Assembly (NCBI GenBank): GCA_023399095.1
Contig: JAEWQS010000152.1
Location: 1 to 27,287, forward strand
Source: Bacillota bacterium
Lineage (GTDB): Bacteria > Bacillota > Clostridia > Christensenellales > SZUA-584
DNA: 27,287 nt
Reading direction: 5' to 3'
Part shown: one piece after another, positions 1-6,592 of the stretch
How the letters are laid out: every line of letters starts with the position of its first letter
Position numbering within the stretch: position 1 is the first letter of the stretch
Notes under the pieces: model-generated
Seen by the model: only the letters and a program-made list of their open reading frames with translations
The model's database searches: none
What the model was told of the DNA's origin: nothing
Program-made: the position numbers and the translations under genes

Positions 1-164
1 ACATGCCCGGCCGTTTCCGCTATTATGCACCCAAGACGGGTAAGCCGTCGTGCGGCTCACCCGCCCAATAAAAATTCTGCTTTTTCTTACGCTCTTTCGA
101 GTTTACACAAAATCGGGGATACACCCCAGTCAATCATACTATGACATTCGCAAAACACGCCCTA

Positions 165-190
165 AAGGCTGCCAAAAAGTTGGCAGCCTT
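165..190 (+). terminator. Hairpin terminator of an unseen upstream gene
   Basis: An 11-bp perfect stem (AAGGCTGCCAA paired with TTGGCAGCCTT, loop AAAG) is followed by an A/T-rich stretch with a weak T tract on the plus strand. The 140 bases before it are open in more than one short frame, so this probably ends a gene whose body lies left of the window. I cannot identify that gene. Nothing else is recognisable in positions 1-296. Confidence 0.5.
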
Positions 191-296
191 ATTTGCTTAT
201 TAAATCTTGAAGCAAATGCCAAGCATAAGCTTATAATTACCTCGGTCCGTCTTGTTAAACGCGGCGTTTGCATTGATCCGACCTTACGGTATCTTC

Positions 297-605
297 TTAT
301 CTCCAGACTTGTATCTGCGGATACTTGCTGATTTTTATTGTTTTCGTATTCAGGGCTTCGCGAAAGGGTTTCGTCGCGTTATCCTCAAACATCTTCTTGG
401 ATGCGTTTTTGAGATCATCGATGCTCTTCCAGTGCTGAATCATCATCCAGCTTTCGTTCTTGCTGTCGTACAGCAATTCCGTATCGATAAACCCCGGCTG
501 CTTTGAATGAAACTCGCATTCCAGCATATCCACGATCTTTACAAAATCATCGTACACTATCCCCTCCTGTGTTTCAAAGCTCACAACTTCTGTCATTATA
601 CTCAT
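297..605 (-). CDS. ABM-superfamily small protein (antibiotic biosynthesis monooxygenase-like)
   Basis: This encodes 102 residues of the dimeric alpha/beta-barrel (ferredoxin-like) type found in quinol monooxygenases and heme-degrading enzymes. Seen: an early beta strand (MTEVVSFETQEG), an amphipathic helix, the stretch PGFIDTELLYDSKNESW typical of the second and third strands, then a helix ending near KPFREAL. I chose the ATG at 605 because GGAGG lies just upstream; the frame stays open to 683 but that extension has no ribosome binding site. It follows the AraC-type regulator gene by about 75 bp on the same strand, so the regulator may control it. Substrate and redox role cannot be read from the sequence. 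The fold call is fairly secure, the enzymatic call is not. Confidence 0.7.
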   Translation of the reverse strand: MSIMTEVVSFETQEGIVYDDFVKIVDMLECEFHSKQPGFIDTELLYDSKNESWMMIQHWKSIDDLKNASKKMFEDNATKPFREALNTKTIKISKYPQIQVWR

Positions 606-679
606 CACAATACCTCCATGCTGTTTTTTTGAGTATAAGCAAAAAAGGCTTGTGACGATTGTATGAAATCGACAATATC

Positions 680-1492
680 TCATTGATATGAATATTTTGT
701 GATGTCTCTAACAGTCATGTGGTCTCGGCAGAATTGATGCGGCGTAAGCCCCATAAACGTGCGAAATTCCCTTATAAAATGGGACTGATCAAAATAGTTA
801 TTGTCATACGCCAATGCGGTTAGCGCCTTGTCACTTTGAAGCTTCAGGATTTGACAGCTAGCTGCTTGTACTCTCGCCACCCGAATCAGCTTTCTTGGAT
901 TGAGTCCGGTATACTTTTGGCACAGCCGTTCAAGCTGTTTGATATTCATAGCGGTTTGCTCACAGAACGTATTGACCGATGAATCCCAATTTTGAAACGA
1001 TCGCAAAACATGCGCGGCTTCAAAATCTTTGCAGCTAACGTCTAAATGCCTCATCAGTGCTTCTTCCAGCAAACGTATGGTTTGCCCGGCTGATTTCGCT
1101 TTGCAAACAGCACGCTCAATGTCTGCGGCCAGCGGTTCACTCACGCATTTTAAATCCACCAGCTGATTGTTGAAATGATTAACGGGTATCTTGATAAAAG
1201 GATAAAGACCATAAGGCTGAAAGGATATCCCGAACAACCGCAGACAGCCGCTCTGCATTATTGTCGCCGCATTTTCTCTCTTGCCATTGAAATGGCATTG
1301 CCCTGCCTTTATGAGCTCGCCGCTGAGATCGTAATGAATGGGACTTGCCAGATTCATAACAACATCAATACTATCCGTCGGGAGCAGCGTATGTTTCACC
1401 TCAACGGGTGCATCGGTTTCAAGATACCAAAAGAATTTTATCCACCTTTTAAGTGCCGGATGGCTCACGCCATATCTTGTGACATTCAACAT
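680..1492 (-). CDS. AraC-family transcriptional regulator with DUF6597-like N-terminus
   Basis: This 270-residue protein has an N-terminal sensor-like domain (about residues 1-150, beginning HPALKRWIKFFWYLE, as in AraC proteins with a DUF6597-type domain). The C-terminal double helix-turn-helix covers about 160-255. The HTH region shows the expected order: MNIKQLERLCQKYTGLNPRKL, then ALTALAYDNNYFDQSHFIREF and GLTPHQF, which are the second HTH and the family signature. The inducer is unknown. The start ATG has no Shine-Dalgarno sequence; a TATAAT box lies 8 bases upstream, suggesting a leaderless message. The ABM-like gene follows in the same direction and is the likeliest target. Confidence 0.88.
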   Translation of the reverse strand: MLNVTRYGVSHPALKRWIKFFWYLETDAPVEVKHTLLPTDSIDVVMNLASPIHYDLSGELIKAGQCHFNGKRENAATIMQSGCLRLFGISFQPYGLYPFIKIPVNHFNNQLVDLKCVSEPLAADIERAVCKAKSAGQTIRLLEEALMRHLDVSCKDFEAAHVLRSFQNWDSSVNTFCEQTAMNIKQLERLCQKYTGLNPRKLIRVARVQAASCQILKLQSDKALTALAYDNNYFDQSHFIREFRTFMGLTPHQFCRDHMTVRDITKYSYQ

Positions 1493-1500
1493 ATGATTTT

Positions 1501-1529
1501 ATTATAATTCATCATCAGCAGTACGTCTA
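1501..1529 (-). promoter_or_regulatory. Sigma-A-like promoter of the AraC gene, placing the start at or next to the ATG
   Basis: On the minus strand, TAGACG (1529-1524) and TATAAT (1506-1501) are separated by 17 bp. The -10 box ends 8 bases before the ATG at 1492, so transcription would begin within a base or two of the start codon. No ribosome binding site is visible between them. Confidence 0.5.
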
Positions 1530-1574
1530 TCTCACTTATATGCATATCTATCCCTATGATTGATACTTACAGGG

Positions 1575-1606
1575 CATAGCAAGAAGACGGCCCTTGGCCG
1601 CCTCCC
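1575..1606 (-). repeat. 32-bp direct repeat, distal copy, flanking the dispersed element
   Basis: This 32-bp segment (plus strand beginning CATAGCAAGAAGACGG) recurs at 1751-1782 with four mismatches. The two copies bracket the 142-bp structured repeat. Each can form a hairpin, and the stem positions that differ do so in pairs. Confidence 0.8.
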
Positions 1607-1610
1607 AAGC

Positions 1611-1752
1611 TGTCAAAAAAGTCTATAAATATAATTCGTGGGCAAGACGTGCTCTGCACGCGCAGCCCACACCTTGCGGTTTTGAGCCGTTTCGAGTTTG
1701 CGAGGAACAAGCAAAACCGGTAAACTGGCGGAAACCCGTAGGTTTTTCGACA
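1611..1752 (-). repeat. 142-bp structured dispersed repeat, copy 1 (MITE-like)
   Basis: This is nearly the same sequence as 21742-21882 in the opposite orientation. It begins and ends with imperfect inverted repeats (TGTCGAAAAA against TGTCAAAAAA read inward). Inside are a GTGGGC/GCCCAC stem (1638-1643 with 1665-1670) enclosing CGTGC/GCACG (1648-1652 with 1656-1660), and a CGGTTTTG/CAAAACCG stem. The inner stem pair T1650-A1658 is a G-C pair in the other copy. An open frame runs through both copies, but it has no ribosome binding site and I treat it as a by-product of the repeat. Confidence 0.75.
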
Positions 1753-1782
1753 TAGCAAGAAGACGGTCTTTGACCGCCTTCC
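1751..1782 (-). repeat. 32-bp direct repeat, proximal copy
   Basis: This partner of 1575-1606 lies directly downstream of the cysteine desulfurase stop codon. It contains the hairpin that probably ends the encapsulin operon. Confidence 0.8.
1759..1781 (-). terminator. Hairpin after the encapsulin/desulfurase operon
   Basis: GAAGGCGGTC and GACCGTCTTC form a 10-bp stem with one G-U pair and an AAA loop, starting about 12 bases after the stop codon at 1793. The following TTGCT is a weak T tract, so termination may be partial. An outer CATAG/CTATG pair extends the structure. Confidence 0.5.
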
Positions 1783-1792
1783 TACCTCTATG

Positions 1793-3193
1793 TCAACGAG
1801 CCGCGAGCCCTCGCACTGCGCGGACCAGCGCGTCGATATCCTCATATGTGTTGTATAGCCCGATTGACGCGCGTGCCGCGCTGCCAAGTCCGTAGTGCGC
1901 AAGCGCAGGCTGTGCGCAGTGATGCCCCGCGCGTATCGCGATGCCCTGCATATTAAGCTGCTGCGCGATGGCATTCGGCTCCATGTTGTTCATCACAAAC
2001 GCCGCCACGCTCATTTTGCTTTTGGAGGTGCCGATCAACCGCACGCCCGGTATGCGTGAAAGTCTCTCCATCATGTACTGTGTGAGCGTGTGCTCAAACG
2101 CCGCAATCCGATCCATACCGACTTCGCTTAAGTAATCGATGGCCGCGCCCAATCCCACCGCGTCCGCGATGTTGCCTGTTCCCGCTTCAAACTTGGCCGG
2201 CAGCGGCTGATATTCCGTCTGCTCAAAGCTCACGTCTTTGATCATACCGCCGCCGCTCTGATACGGCGGCACGCTCTCCATCAGCGCCTTTTTGCCGTAT
2301 AGCACACCGATGCCCGTGGGCGCGTATACCTTATGCCCAGAGAATACGAAGAAATCCGCATCCATCTCCTGCACATTGATGGGTAAATGCGGCGCAGACT
2401 GTGCGCCGTCCACGAGTATCAGCGCACCGTGACGATGCGCGATTTGCGCGAGCTGCTTAACGGGATTGACCGTGCCCAGCACGTTGGACACATGCGCGGC
2501 AGCCACGAGTCGTGTGCGCGGGGTAAATAGCTGCTCGAACGCAAACAGCTTTAAGTCGCCGTTTATGTCCATCGGCGCCACCTTTATCACAGCCCCTGTC
2601 ATCTCCGCCACGCGCTGCCACGGCACGATGTTGGAATGGTGCTCCATCTCAGTGAGTATGATCTCATCGCCCGGTGATAGATTGTTCATGCCCCAGCTTG
2701 CCGCCACGAGGTTGATGCCTTCTGTCGCGCCGCGCACGAATATGATCTCCTCGCGGGACGATGCGCCGATAAACGCACGCACCTTATCACGCGCCTCTTC
2801 ATAACACAGCGTGGCCTGCTGCGCAAGCGTGTGAGCGCCGCGGTGCACGTTGGAGTTGCAAGCGCTGTAATACCGGCTCACCTCGTCAATCACGCTCTGC
2901 GGCTTTTGCGTGGTGGCGGCGTTGTCCAGCCACACAAGCGGCTTGCCATTTACCTTATGCCTGAGTATAGGAAAATCATCGCGCACATATAGCGCCGTGT
3001 GCATCGGCGCACCGCTTGGCGCAGCCGGGGCTGCCATGCGCTGCTGCATAAAGTAGTACGGTGCCTCGGGCGTTTCGGCAGGCTCTTGCTGACCTCCCCC
3101 GCCGCGATAGTAGCTGTTTGCCAGCGACATGAGCTCCTCGAACGACTTGCCTCCCATGCCGCAATTATACGGTGGCATATTACTGGTAATCAT
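1793..3193 (-). CDS. Family 2A encapsulin cargo protein: SufS-type cysteine desulfurase
   Basis: This 466-residue PLP enzyme removes sulfur from L-cysteine, giving alanine and an enzyme persulfide. Residues 70-466 are a full SufS/CsdA-type (class V, type II) domain: LDNAATT at 89-95, EHHSN with the PLP-stacking His185, DGAQ with Asp262, SGHK with PLP lysine 288, and RAGHHCAQP with the catalytic Cys426. Residues 1-69 are an added low-complexity, Gly/Pro/Ala-rich region absent from ordinary SufS. It contains FEELMSLANSYYRGGGG (18-34) and APYYFM (44-49), which fit the disordered cargo-loading domain of family 2A cargo. I chose the ATG at 3193 because GAGGTGG lies 9 bases upstream; it overlaps the shell gene by 14 bp, implying translational coupling. 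No suf or isc partner is nearby, which argues for a compartment role rather than general Fe-S assembly. Confidence 0.95.
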   Translation of the reverse strand: MITSNMPPYNCGMGGKSFEELMSLANSYYRGGGGQQEPAETPEAPYYFMQQRMAAPAAPSGAPMHTALYVRDDFPILRHKVNGKPLVWLDNAATTQKPQSVIDEVSRYYSACNSNVHRGAHTLAQQATLCYEEARDKVRAFIGASSREEIIFVRGATEGINLVAASWGMNNLSPGDEIILTEMEHHSNIVPWQRVAEMTGAVIKVAPMDINGDLKLFAFEQLFTPRTRLVAAAHVSNVLGTVNPVKQLAQIAHRHGALILVDGAQSAPHLPINVQEMDADFFVFSGHKVYAPTGIGVLYGKKALMESVPPYQSGGGMIKDVSFEQTEYQPLPAKFEAGTGNIADAVGLGAAIDYLSEVGMDRIAAFEHTLTQYMMERLSRIPGVRLIGTSKSKMSVAAFVMNNMEPNAIAQQLNMQGIAIRAGHHCAQPALAHYGLGSAARASIGLYNTYEDIDALVRAVRGLAAR

Positions 3194-4166
3194 AGTAGTT
3201 TCCCACCTCGACATTCTCGAGAACACCCAAAGCGTCGTCTGCGAGCACAGCGATAGAGAAATAAAGGCTTAAAATATACGAGGCGATACCCCTGTTGTCG
3301 ATGCCGCCCAGCTTCATGGAAAGGCTGGGAACTTCCGTTTCATCGGGTATGCCCGGCTGATGCAGACCCACCACGCCCTGATGCTTCTCACCGACGCGCA
3401 CAAGCAGTATGTTCGTATTGCCGTTTGTCGTATGGGTATACGCGCGGTTGCCGACGAGCATCTTGTCGCACGGCACCAGCGGCACGCCGCGCCACGTGAT
3501 AAACGGCGAACCGAACAAATTCATAGCCACAGGCGGTACGCCGCGACGCGTACATTCACGCCCGAAGGCCGCAATCGCCTTGGGATGCGCCAAAAAGAAC
3601 GCGGGTTTTTTCCAAACCTTAGCGAGCAGATCGTCAAGGTCATCCGGCGTGGGCGCACCGCGCCTTGTGCGAATGCGCATATCCGGTGCAGCCGCATTGA
3701 CAAGGCCGAACTCAGGATTGTTGATAAGCTCCCATTCCTGCCGTTCCTTCATCGCTTCAATCGTGAGGCGAATCTGCTCATGCTTCTGGTCGATCGGGCT
3801 GTTAAATATGTCGGTCACGTTGGTGTTGAGCCGAAGGATCGTCTGTATCATGCTCAGCATGTATTCCTTTGGTTCTTCTTCGTAATCCGGATATGTTTCG
3901 CTGATGTTATCCTCGTTGATCGGCCTGTGATTCGCCGCGATCATCTTTTCACCATACTCGTTCACGAGCTCCTGCATATCCTGCGCCCGTTTGATGCGGT
4001 TCACGCGGTAGATACCGGCCTCAACAGGTATCCAGGGCAAAAAATCTAAAAACCACCGGGGTGTGATGCTGTCCATCATCGGTGGTGTTTTTGTTGAATT
4101 GGAAAGACGCCGTGCGGCGCTGGAGTACAGGCTCATATGTGTCATAGAGGGATCATATTGATTCAC
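3180..4166 (-). CDS. Family 2A encapsulin nanocompartment shell protein (SrpI-like)
   Basis: This 328-residue HK97-fold shell protein should self-assemble into an icosahedral protein cage around the desulfurase encoded just downstream. It closely follows the SrpI type of cyanobacteria: the N-terminal arm with SNSTKTPP then ITPRW (34-38), LPWIPVEAGIYRVNR (43-57), DYEEEPKEY (94-102), the long helix QIRLTIEAMKERQEWELINN (131-150), NPEFGL, GAPTPDDLDDLLAKVWKKP (170-188), ATRRGVPP-like CTRRGVPP (205-212), FITWRGVPLVP (222-232), and GVVGLHQPG. There is no cyclic-nucleotide-binding insertion, so it is 2A rather than 2B. The start is GTG at 4166 with AAGGTGA upstream. The length matches the family with a slightly extended N-terminus. 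In relatives such cages have been linked to sulfur starvation and sulfur storage; that role here is inference. Confidence 0.95.
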   Translation of the reverse strand: MNQYDPSMTHMSLYSSAARRLSNSTKTPPMMDSITPRWFLDFLPWIPVEAGIYRVNRIKRAQDMQELVNEYGEKMIAANHRPINEDNISETYPDYEEEPKEYMLSMIQTILRLNTNVTDIFNSPIDQKHEQIRLTIEAMKERQEWELINNPEFGLVNAAAPDMRIRTRRGAPTPDDLDDLLAKVWKKPAFFLAHPKAIAAFGRECTRRGVPPVAMNLFGSPFITWRGVPLVPCDKMLVGNRAYTHTTNGNTNILLVRVGEKHQGVVGLHQPGIPDETEVPSLSMKLGGIDNRGIASYILSLYFSIAVLADDALGVLENVEVGNYYDYQ

Positions 4167-4191
4167 TTTTCTTCACCTTCTTATATCTGAT

Positions 4192-4219
4192 GACCATATT
4201 GGTCTTCATATACTATATG
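4192..4219 (-). promoter_or_regulatory. Two adjacent palindromes upstream of the encapsulin operon
   Basis: GACCATATTGGTC (4192-4204, arms GACCA/TGGTC) and CATATACTATATG (4207-4219, perfect except the centre) stand side by side 26-53 bases upstream of the shell gene start. A TATAGT box lies inside the second on the minus strand, but no good -35 box accompanies it. These could be operators for a dimeric regulator; no regulator is identified. Confidence 0.45.
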
Positions 4220-4310
4220 AACGCAAAGCCTGCTCTGTGCCGTCGTTTTGGGAAAGTCCAGCCGGGCAGCGGTTATATGCGTTCCTCTTAAGGGCTTTTA
4301 CCGTGCTAAT

Positions 4311-4338
4311 TTGTGATGTGACACGCATAAATTAATAC
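4311..4338 (+). promoter_or_regulatory. Candidate sigma-A promoter for the 65-aa gene
   Basis: TTGTGA (4311-4316) and TAATAC (4333-4338) are spaced by 16 bp. With the terminator at 4721-4747 this would define a transcript of roughly 400 bases. Confidence 0.35.
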
Positions 4339-4365
4339 AAAGCAAGGACAATATGAAGGTGTGAT

Positions 4366-4563
4366 ATGGAGCGGGACGAAGAAAAAACAGAGGAGCAGTC
4401 AGAAACTGCAGAGCAGCCAAAGCAAACGATTACTGCATATATCGGTATTCAGAATGAACCACTCGGCGCAGAACCAAACATTAGCATATCCTTTCCCATA
4501 AGCCTGCGCCTTTTTTGCGTTGCCTTCGCGATCTCACGGCTGGAACAAGACAAAAACGATTGA
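4366..4563 (+). CDS. Small hypothetical protein with acidic N-terminus and hydrophobic C-terminal half
   Basis: This 65-residue frame starts at an ATG preceded by GAAGGTG with short spacing. The first 20 residues are rich in Glu, Gln and Lys; residues 38-57 are hydrophobic and could be one membrane segment. A plausible promoter precedes it and a good terminator follows about 160 bases after its stop. I do not recognise a family. It lies head to head with the encapsulin operon. It may instead be a chance frame within a noncoding transcript. Confidence 0.4.
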   Translation: MERDEEKTEEQSETAEQPKQTITAYIGIQNEPLGAEPNISISFPISLRLFCVAFAISRLEQDKND

Positions 4564-4720
4564 ACCGTTCACCGTTATCATCAGTCCCATGACTTGGTTA
4601 TCTCTTCTAACGACGTTGCACCTGAAATCGTGTTTTGAACAAAAAAAGAAGGGTGAGAAGCCTTAATTGTGAAGACCATCACCAACAAATCTTCGATTAG
4701 CCGGGAACCTCGGAATGTAG

Positions 4721-4747
4721 GGCCCGCCACCACAGGCGAGCCTTTTT
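4721..4747 (+). terminator. Intrinsic terminator of the short plus-strand unit
   Basis: GGCCCGCC (4721-4728) pairs with GGCGAGCC (4735-4742) with one mismatch around loop ACCACA, followed by five T. The 150 bases before it hold smaller hairpins (GAAG...CTTC, CCGGG...CTCGG) and no gene I can support. Confidence 0.65.
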
Positions 4748-4794
4748 GGGAGTCTCTATAAGCCGCTTAGATTTAAGAGACAGTCAGGGACGAT

Positions 4795-4899
4795 TTACCA
4801 GCGCCAGCCGCCGCCCCAGCCGCAACCCCAGCCACGGTTCCAGCCACAGCCGCCTCGACGCCAACCGCCGCCGCAACCCCAATTACACCGATTACACAT
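4795..4899 (-). CDS. 34-residue Gly/Trp/Cys/Arg-rich microprotein
   Basis: This peptide is built from only six amino acids: 13 Gly, 7 Trp, 5 Cys, 5 Arg, 3 Asn and the initiator Met. It opens MCNRCNWGCGGGW and ends WGGGWRW. The ATG at 4899 has a strong ribosome binding site (AGGGGGTGAG, four bases before the start), which is the main reason to believe in it; the opposite strand has no comparable signal. Trp recurs every 4-7 residues, separated by Gly runs. Gly-rich, Cys-containing short proteins are common in spore coats, and a germination operon is divergent from it, but function is unknown. I do not recognise a named family. Confidence 0.6.
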   Translation of the reverse strand: MCNRCNWGCGGGWRRGGCGWNRGWGCGWGGGWRW

Positions 4900-4985
4900 A
4901 AATCTCACCCCCTATTTCTATATATATTCAATAACCTGCATTGTGTCACATAACCGATATACAATTTTATCAGCTTGTGTTGGCA

Positions 4986-5016
4986 TGAATAATTTTCTAG
5001 CTCAATTTGGATAATA
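4986..5016 (+). promoter_or_regulatory. Sigma-G-like promoter of the germinant receptor operon
   Basis: TGAATA (4986-4991), an 18-bp spacer and GATAATA (5010-5016) match the sigma-G pattern (GNATA-type -35, CATNNTA-type -10) except for the first base of the -10. Germinant receptor operons are classically sigma-G dependent in the forespore. The start would fall about 25 bases before the gerA ATG. Confidence 0.5.
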
Positions 5017-5047
5017 AAAGGGTGAAACTTTATCAAAGGAGAATGCC

Positions 5048-6592
5048 ATGTTTCGTTCCTCGAAAAAAAAGCAGGCTGTTGTAGACGAAGCAGTTAAAAG
5101 CTTTAATGTGGATATTAATGACGCTGTTTTGGTAACTTCACTGGAACAAAATATGGCGACTATTAACGAGCTTTTTAAAGATGTGGATATATTTAAAACA
5201 AAATATATCAAAAATGCCCACAATGATAAGCTGAGTTTTTGCATCGCATACAGCTGCGGCGTTGTGGATAAATTATTTATCGGCGAAAACATCATCGAGC
5301 CGCTGTCAACCTCCGATGCTCTGGCAGACGGCGGCGATTTGATTGCGGCGCTTAAAGATAAGGTCATTCAAATACCGGATGTGGAGCAGACGGACAGTCT
5401 GCTTAGCGTTGTGGAAGCCATTAGCTATGGAGACACCGTGCTCCTCGCAGATGGTGAAGCACAAGCGCTGGTTCTCGGTACACAAAGCTTCTCTTACCGG
5501 TCTGTATCTGAGCCCGAAAACGAGAGGGTACTCAGCGGCCCGAGGGAAGGCTTTACAGAGACTCTCATAACGAACCTGTCCTTGCTGCGGCGCAGAGTTC
5601 GCACCAACAAGCTCAAAATGAAATCCTATACCTTGGGTAAGCGCACAAAAACTTTATGCACCGTTTGTTATATGGATGATGTCGTCAATAAAAAGATACT
5701 CCAAGAGCTTTACAGACGTCTGGATAAGATCGATATTGATGGCGTGCTGGATACGAACTACATATCGGAGTTGATTAAGGACGGGCTGTTTTCCCCGTTT
5801 CGCACCACAGGTTACACCGAGCGGCCGGACACCGTGATCGCAAGGCTGCTGGAGGGTCGCATTGCGATACTTGTGGATGGCAGCCCCTCTGTGCTGACTC
5901 TGCCGTTTCTGTTTATTGAGAACTTTCAAAGCAGCGAAGATTATTACATGAACTTCTACGATGCGACTTTTTCACGTATGATTCGTATGTTTGGCTTTTT
6001 CCTCACTCTTGTGGTACCGGGGCTTTATATTGCCATTGTGGCGTACCATCATGAGATGCTGCCCACCCAGCTGCTGCTCAATATCACCGTGGAGCGGCAG
6101 GGTGCGCCGCTGCCGGCTTCCATAGAGGCTTTTGTCATGCTGATTATTTTCGATATTCTGCGAGAAACAGGCGTACGCATGCCCTCCAATGTCGGTCAGG
6201 CGCTCAGCATCGTGGGCGCACTGGTTATCGGACAATCTGCCGTGGAAGCAAAAATGGTCGCGGCGCCTATGATCATCATCGTGGCACTGACGGGCATCAC
6301 GAATCTTTTGGTACCGCGGCTTAGCGGTCCTGTGATATTTCTTCGCTATTTCTTCCTGCTTGCCGCATCATTGTTTGGATTCTATGGCTTTATTCTCGCC
6401 ACATCGGCCGCGACGATTCACCTTTTAAACTTGCGTTCATTTGGAATTCCGCAAATAATGGCCGCAGGAAACCTGCGTTTCCAGGAGGTTAAGGATACAT
6501 TTTTCCGTGCCCCCTGGTGGAAAATGCTGCTGCGTCCCAAAGGGCTTACCAAAAACAAGACGCGCATGAAGTCTGGCGGTGACGCGCCATGA
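5048..6592 (+). CDS. gerA: Spore germination receptor A subunit (GerA family)
   Basis: This 514-residue A subunit belongs to a Ger-type nutrient germinant receptor of the spore inner membrane. Seen: a long N-terminal soluble domain (about 1-290) with family stretches such as GVVDKLFIGENIIEPL and GRIAILVDGSPSVLTLPFLF. A C-terminal membrane domain follows, with segments near MFGFFLTLVVPGLYIAIVAYH, VMLIIFDILRE, IVGALVIGQSAVEA, MIIIVALTGITNLLVP and FFLLAASLFGFYGFIL, and the NVGQALSIVG motif is typical. The start has AAAGGAG upstream. It overlaps gerC by 4 bases (ATGA), so translation is coupled. The ligand is not predictable from sequence. Confidence 0.97.
   Translation: MFRSSKKKQAVVDEAVKSFNVDINDAVLVTSLEQNMATINELFKDVDIFKTKYIKNAHNDKLSFCIAYSCGVVDKLFIGENIIEPLSTSDALADGGDLIAALKDKVIQIPDVEQTDSLLSVVEAISYGDTVLLADGEAQALVLGTQSFSYRSVSEPENERVLSGPREGFTETLITNLSLLRRRVRTNKLKMKSYTLGKRTKTLCTVCYMDDVVNKKILQELYRRLDKIDIDGVLDTNYISELIKDGLFSPFRTTGYTERPDTVIARLLEGRIAILVDGSPSVLTLPFLFIENFQSSEDYYMNFYDATFSRMIRMFGFFLTLVVPGLYIAIVAYHHEMLPTQLLLNITVERQGAPLPASIEAFVMLIIFDILRETGVRMPSNVGQALSIVGALVIGQSAVEAKMVAAPMIIIVALTGITNLLVPRLSGPVIFLRYFFLLAASLFGFYGFILATSAATIHLLNLRSFGIPQIMAAGNLRFQEVKDTFFRAPWWKMLLRPKGLTKNKTRMKSGGDAP

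Noticed and set aside
50..331. 93-codon plus-strand frame at the left edge
   Set aside because: It crosses a strong terminator hairpin, has no ribosome binding site and no recognisable domain.
1567..1974. Long open frame running across repeat copy 1 into the desulfurase gene, with a matching frame at 21700-21888
   Set aside because: The shared peptide reflects the DNA repeat. There is no ribosome binding site, and the frame overlaps the real desulfurase gene.
3360..4049. 229-codon frame opposite the encapsulin shell gene
   Set aside because: It is a shadow of a well-supported gene, with composition typical of the antisense of coding sequence.
4669..4761. A 30-codon plus-strand frame starting at GTG with AAGGGTGAG upstream
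   Set aside because: The spacing is long and a terminator hairpin with T tract lies inside the frame, so it is unlikely to be fully transcribed.
4795..4899. Direct-repeat or CRISPR-like array suggested by the repetitive CCAGCC/GCCGCC pattern
   Set aside because: The unit is irregular and very short; it is explained by Gly and Trp codons of the minus-strand microprotein.
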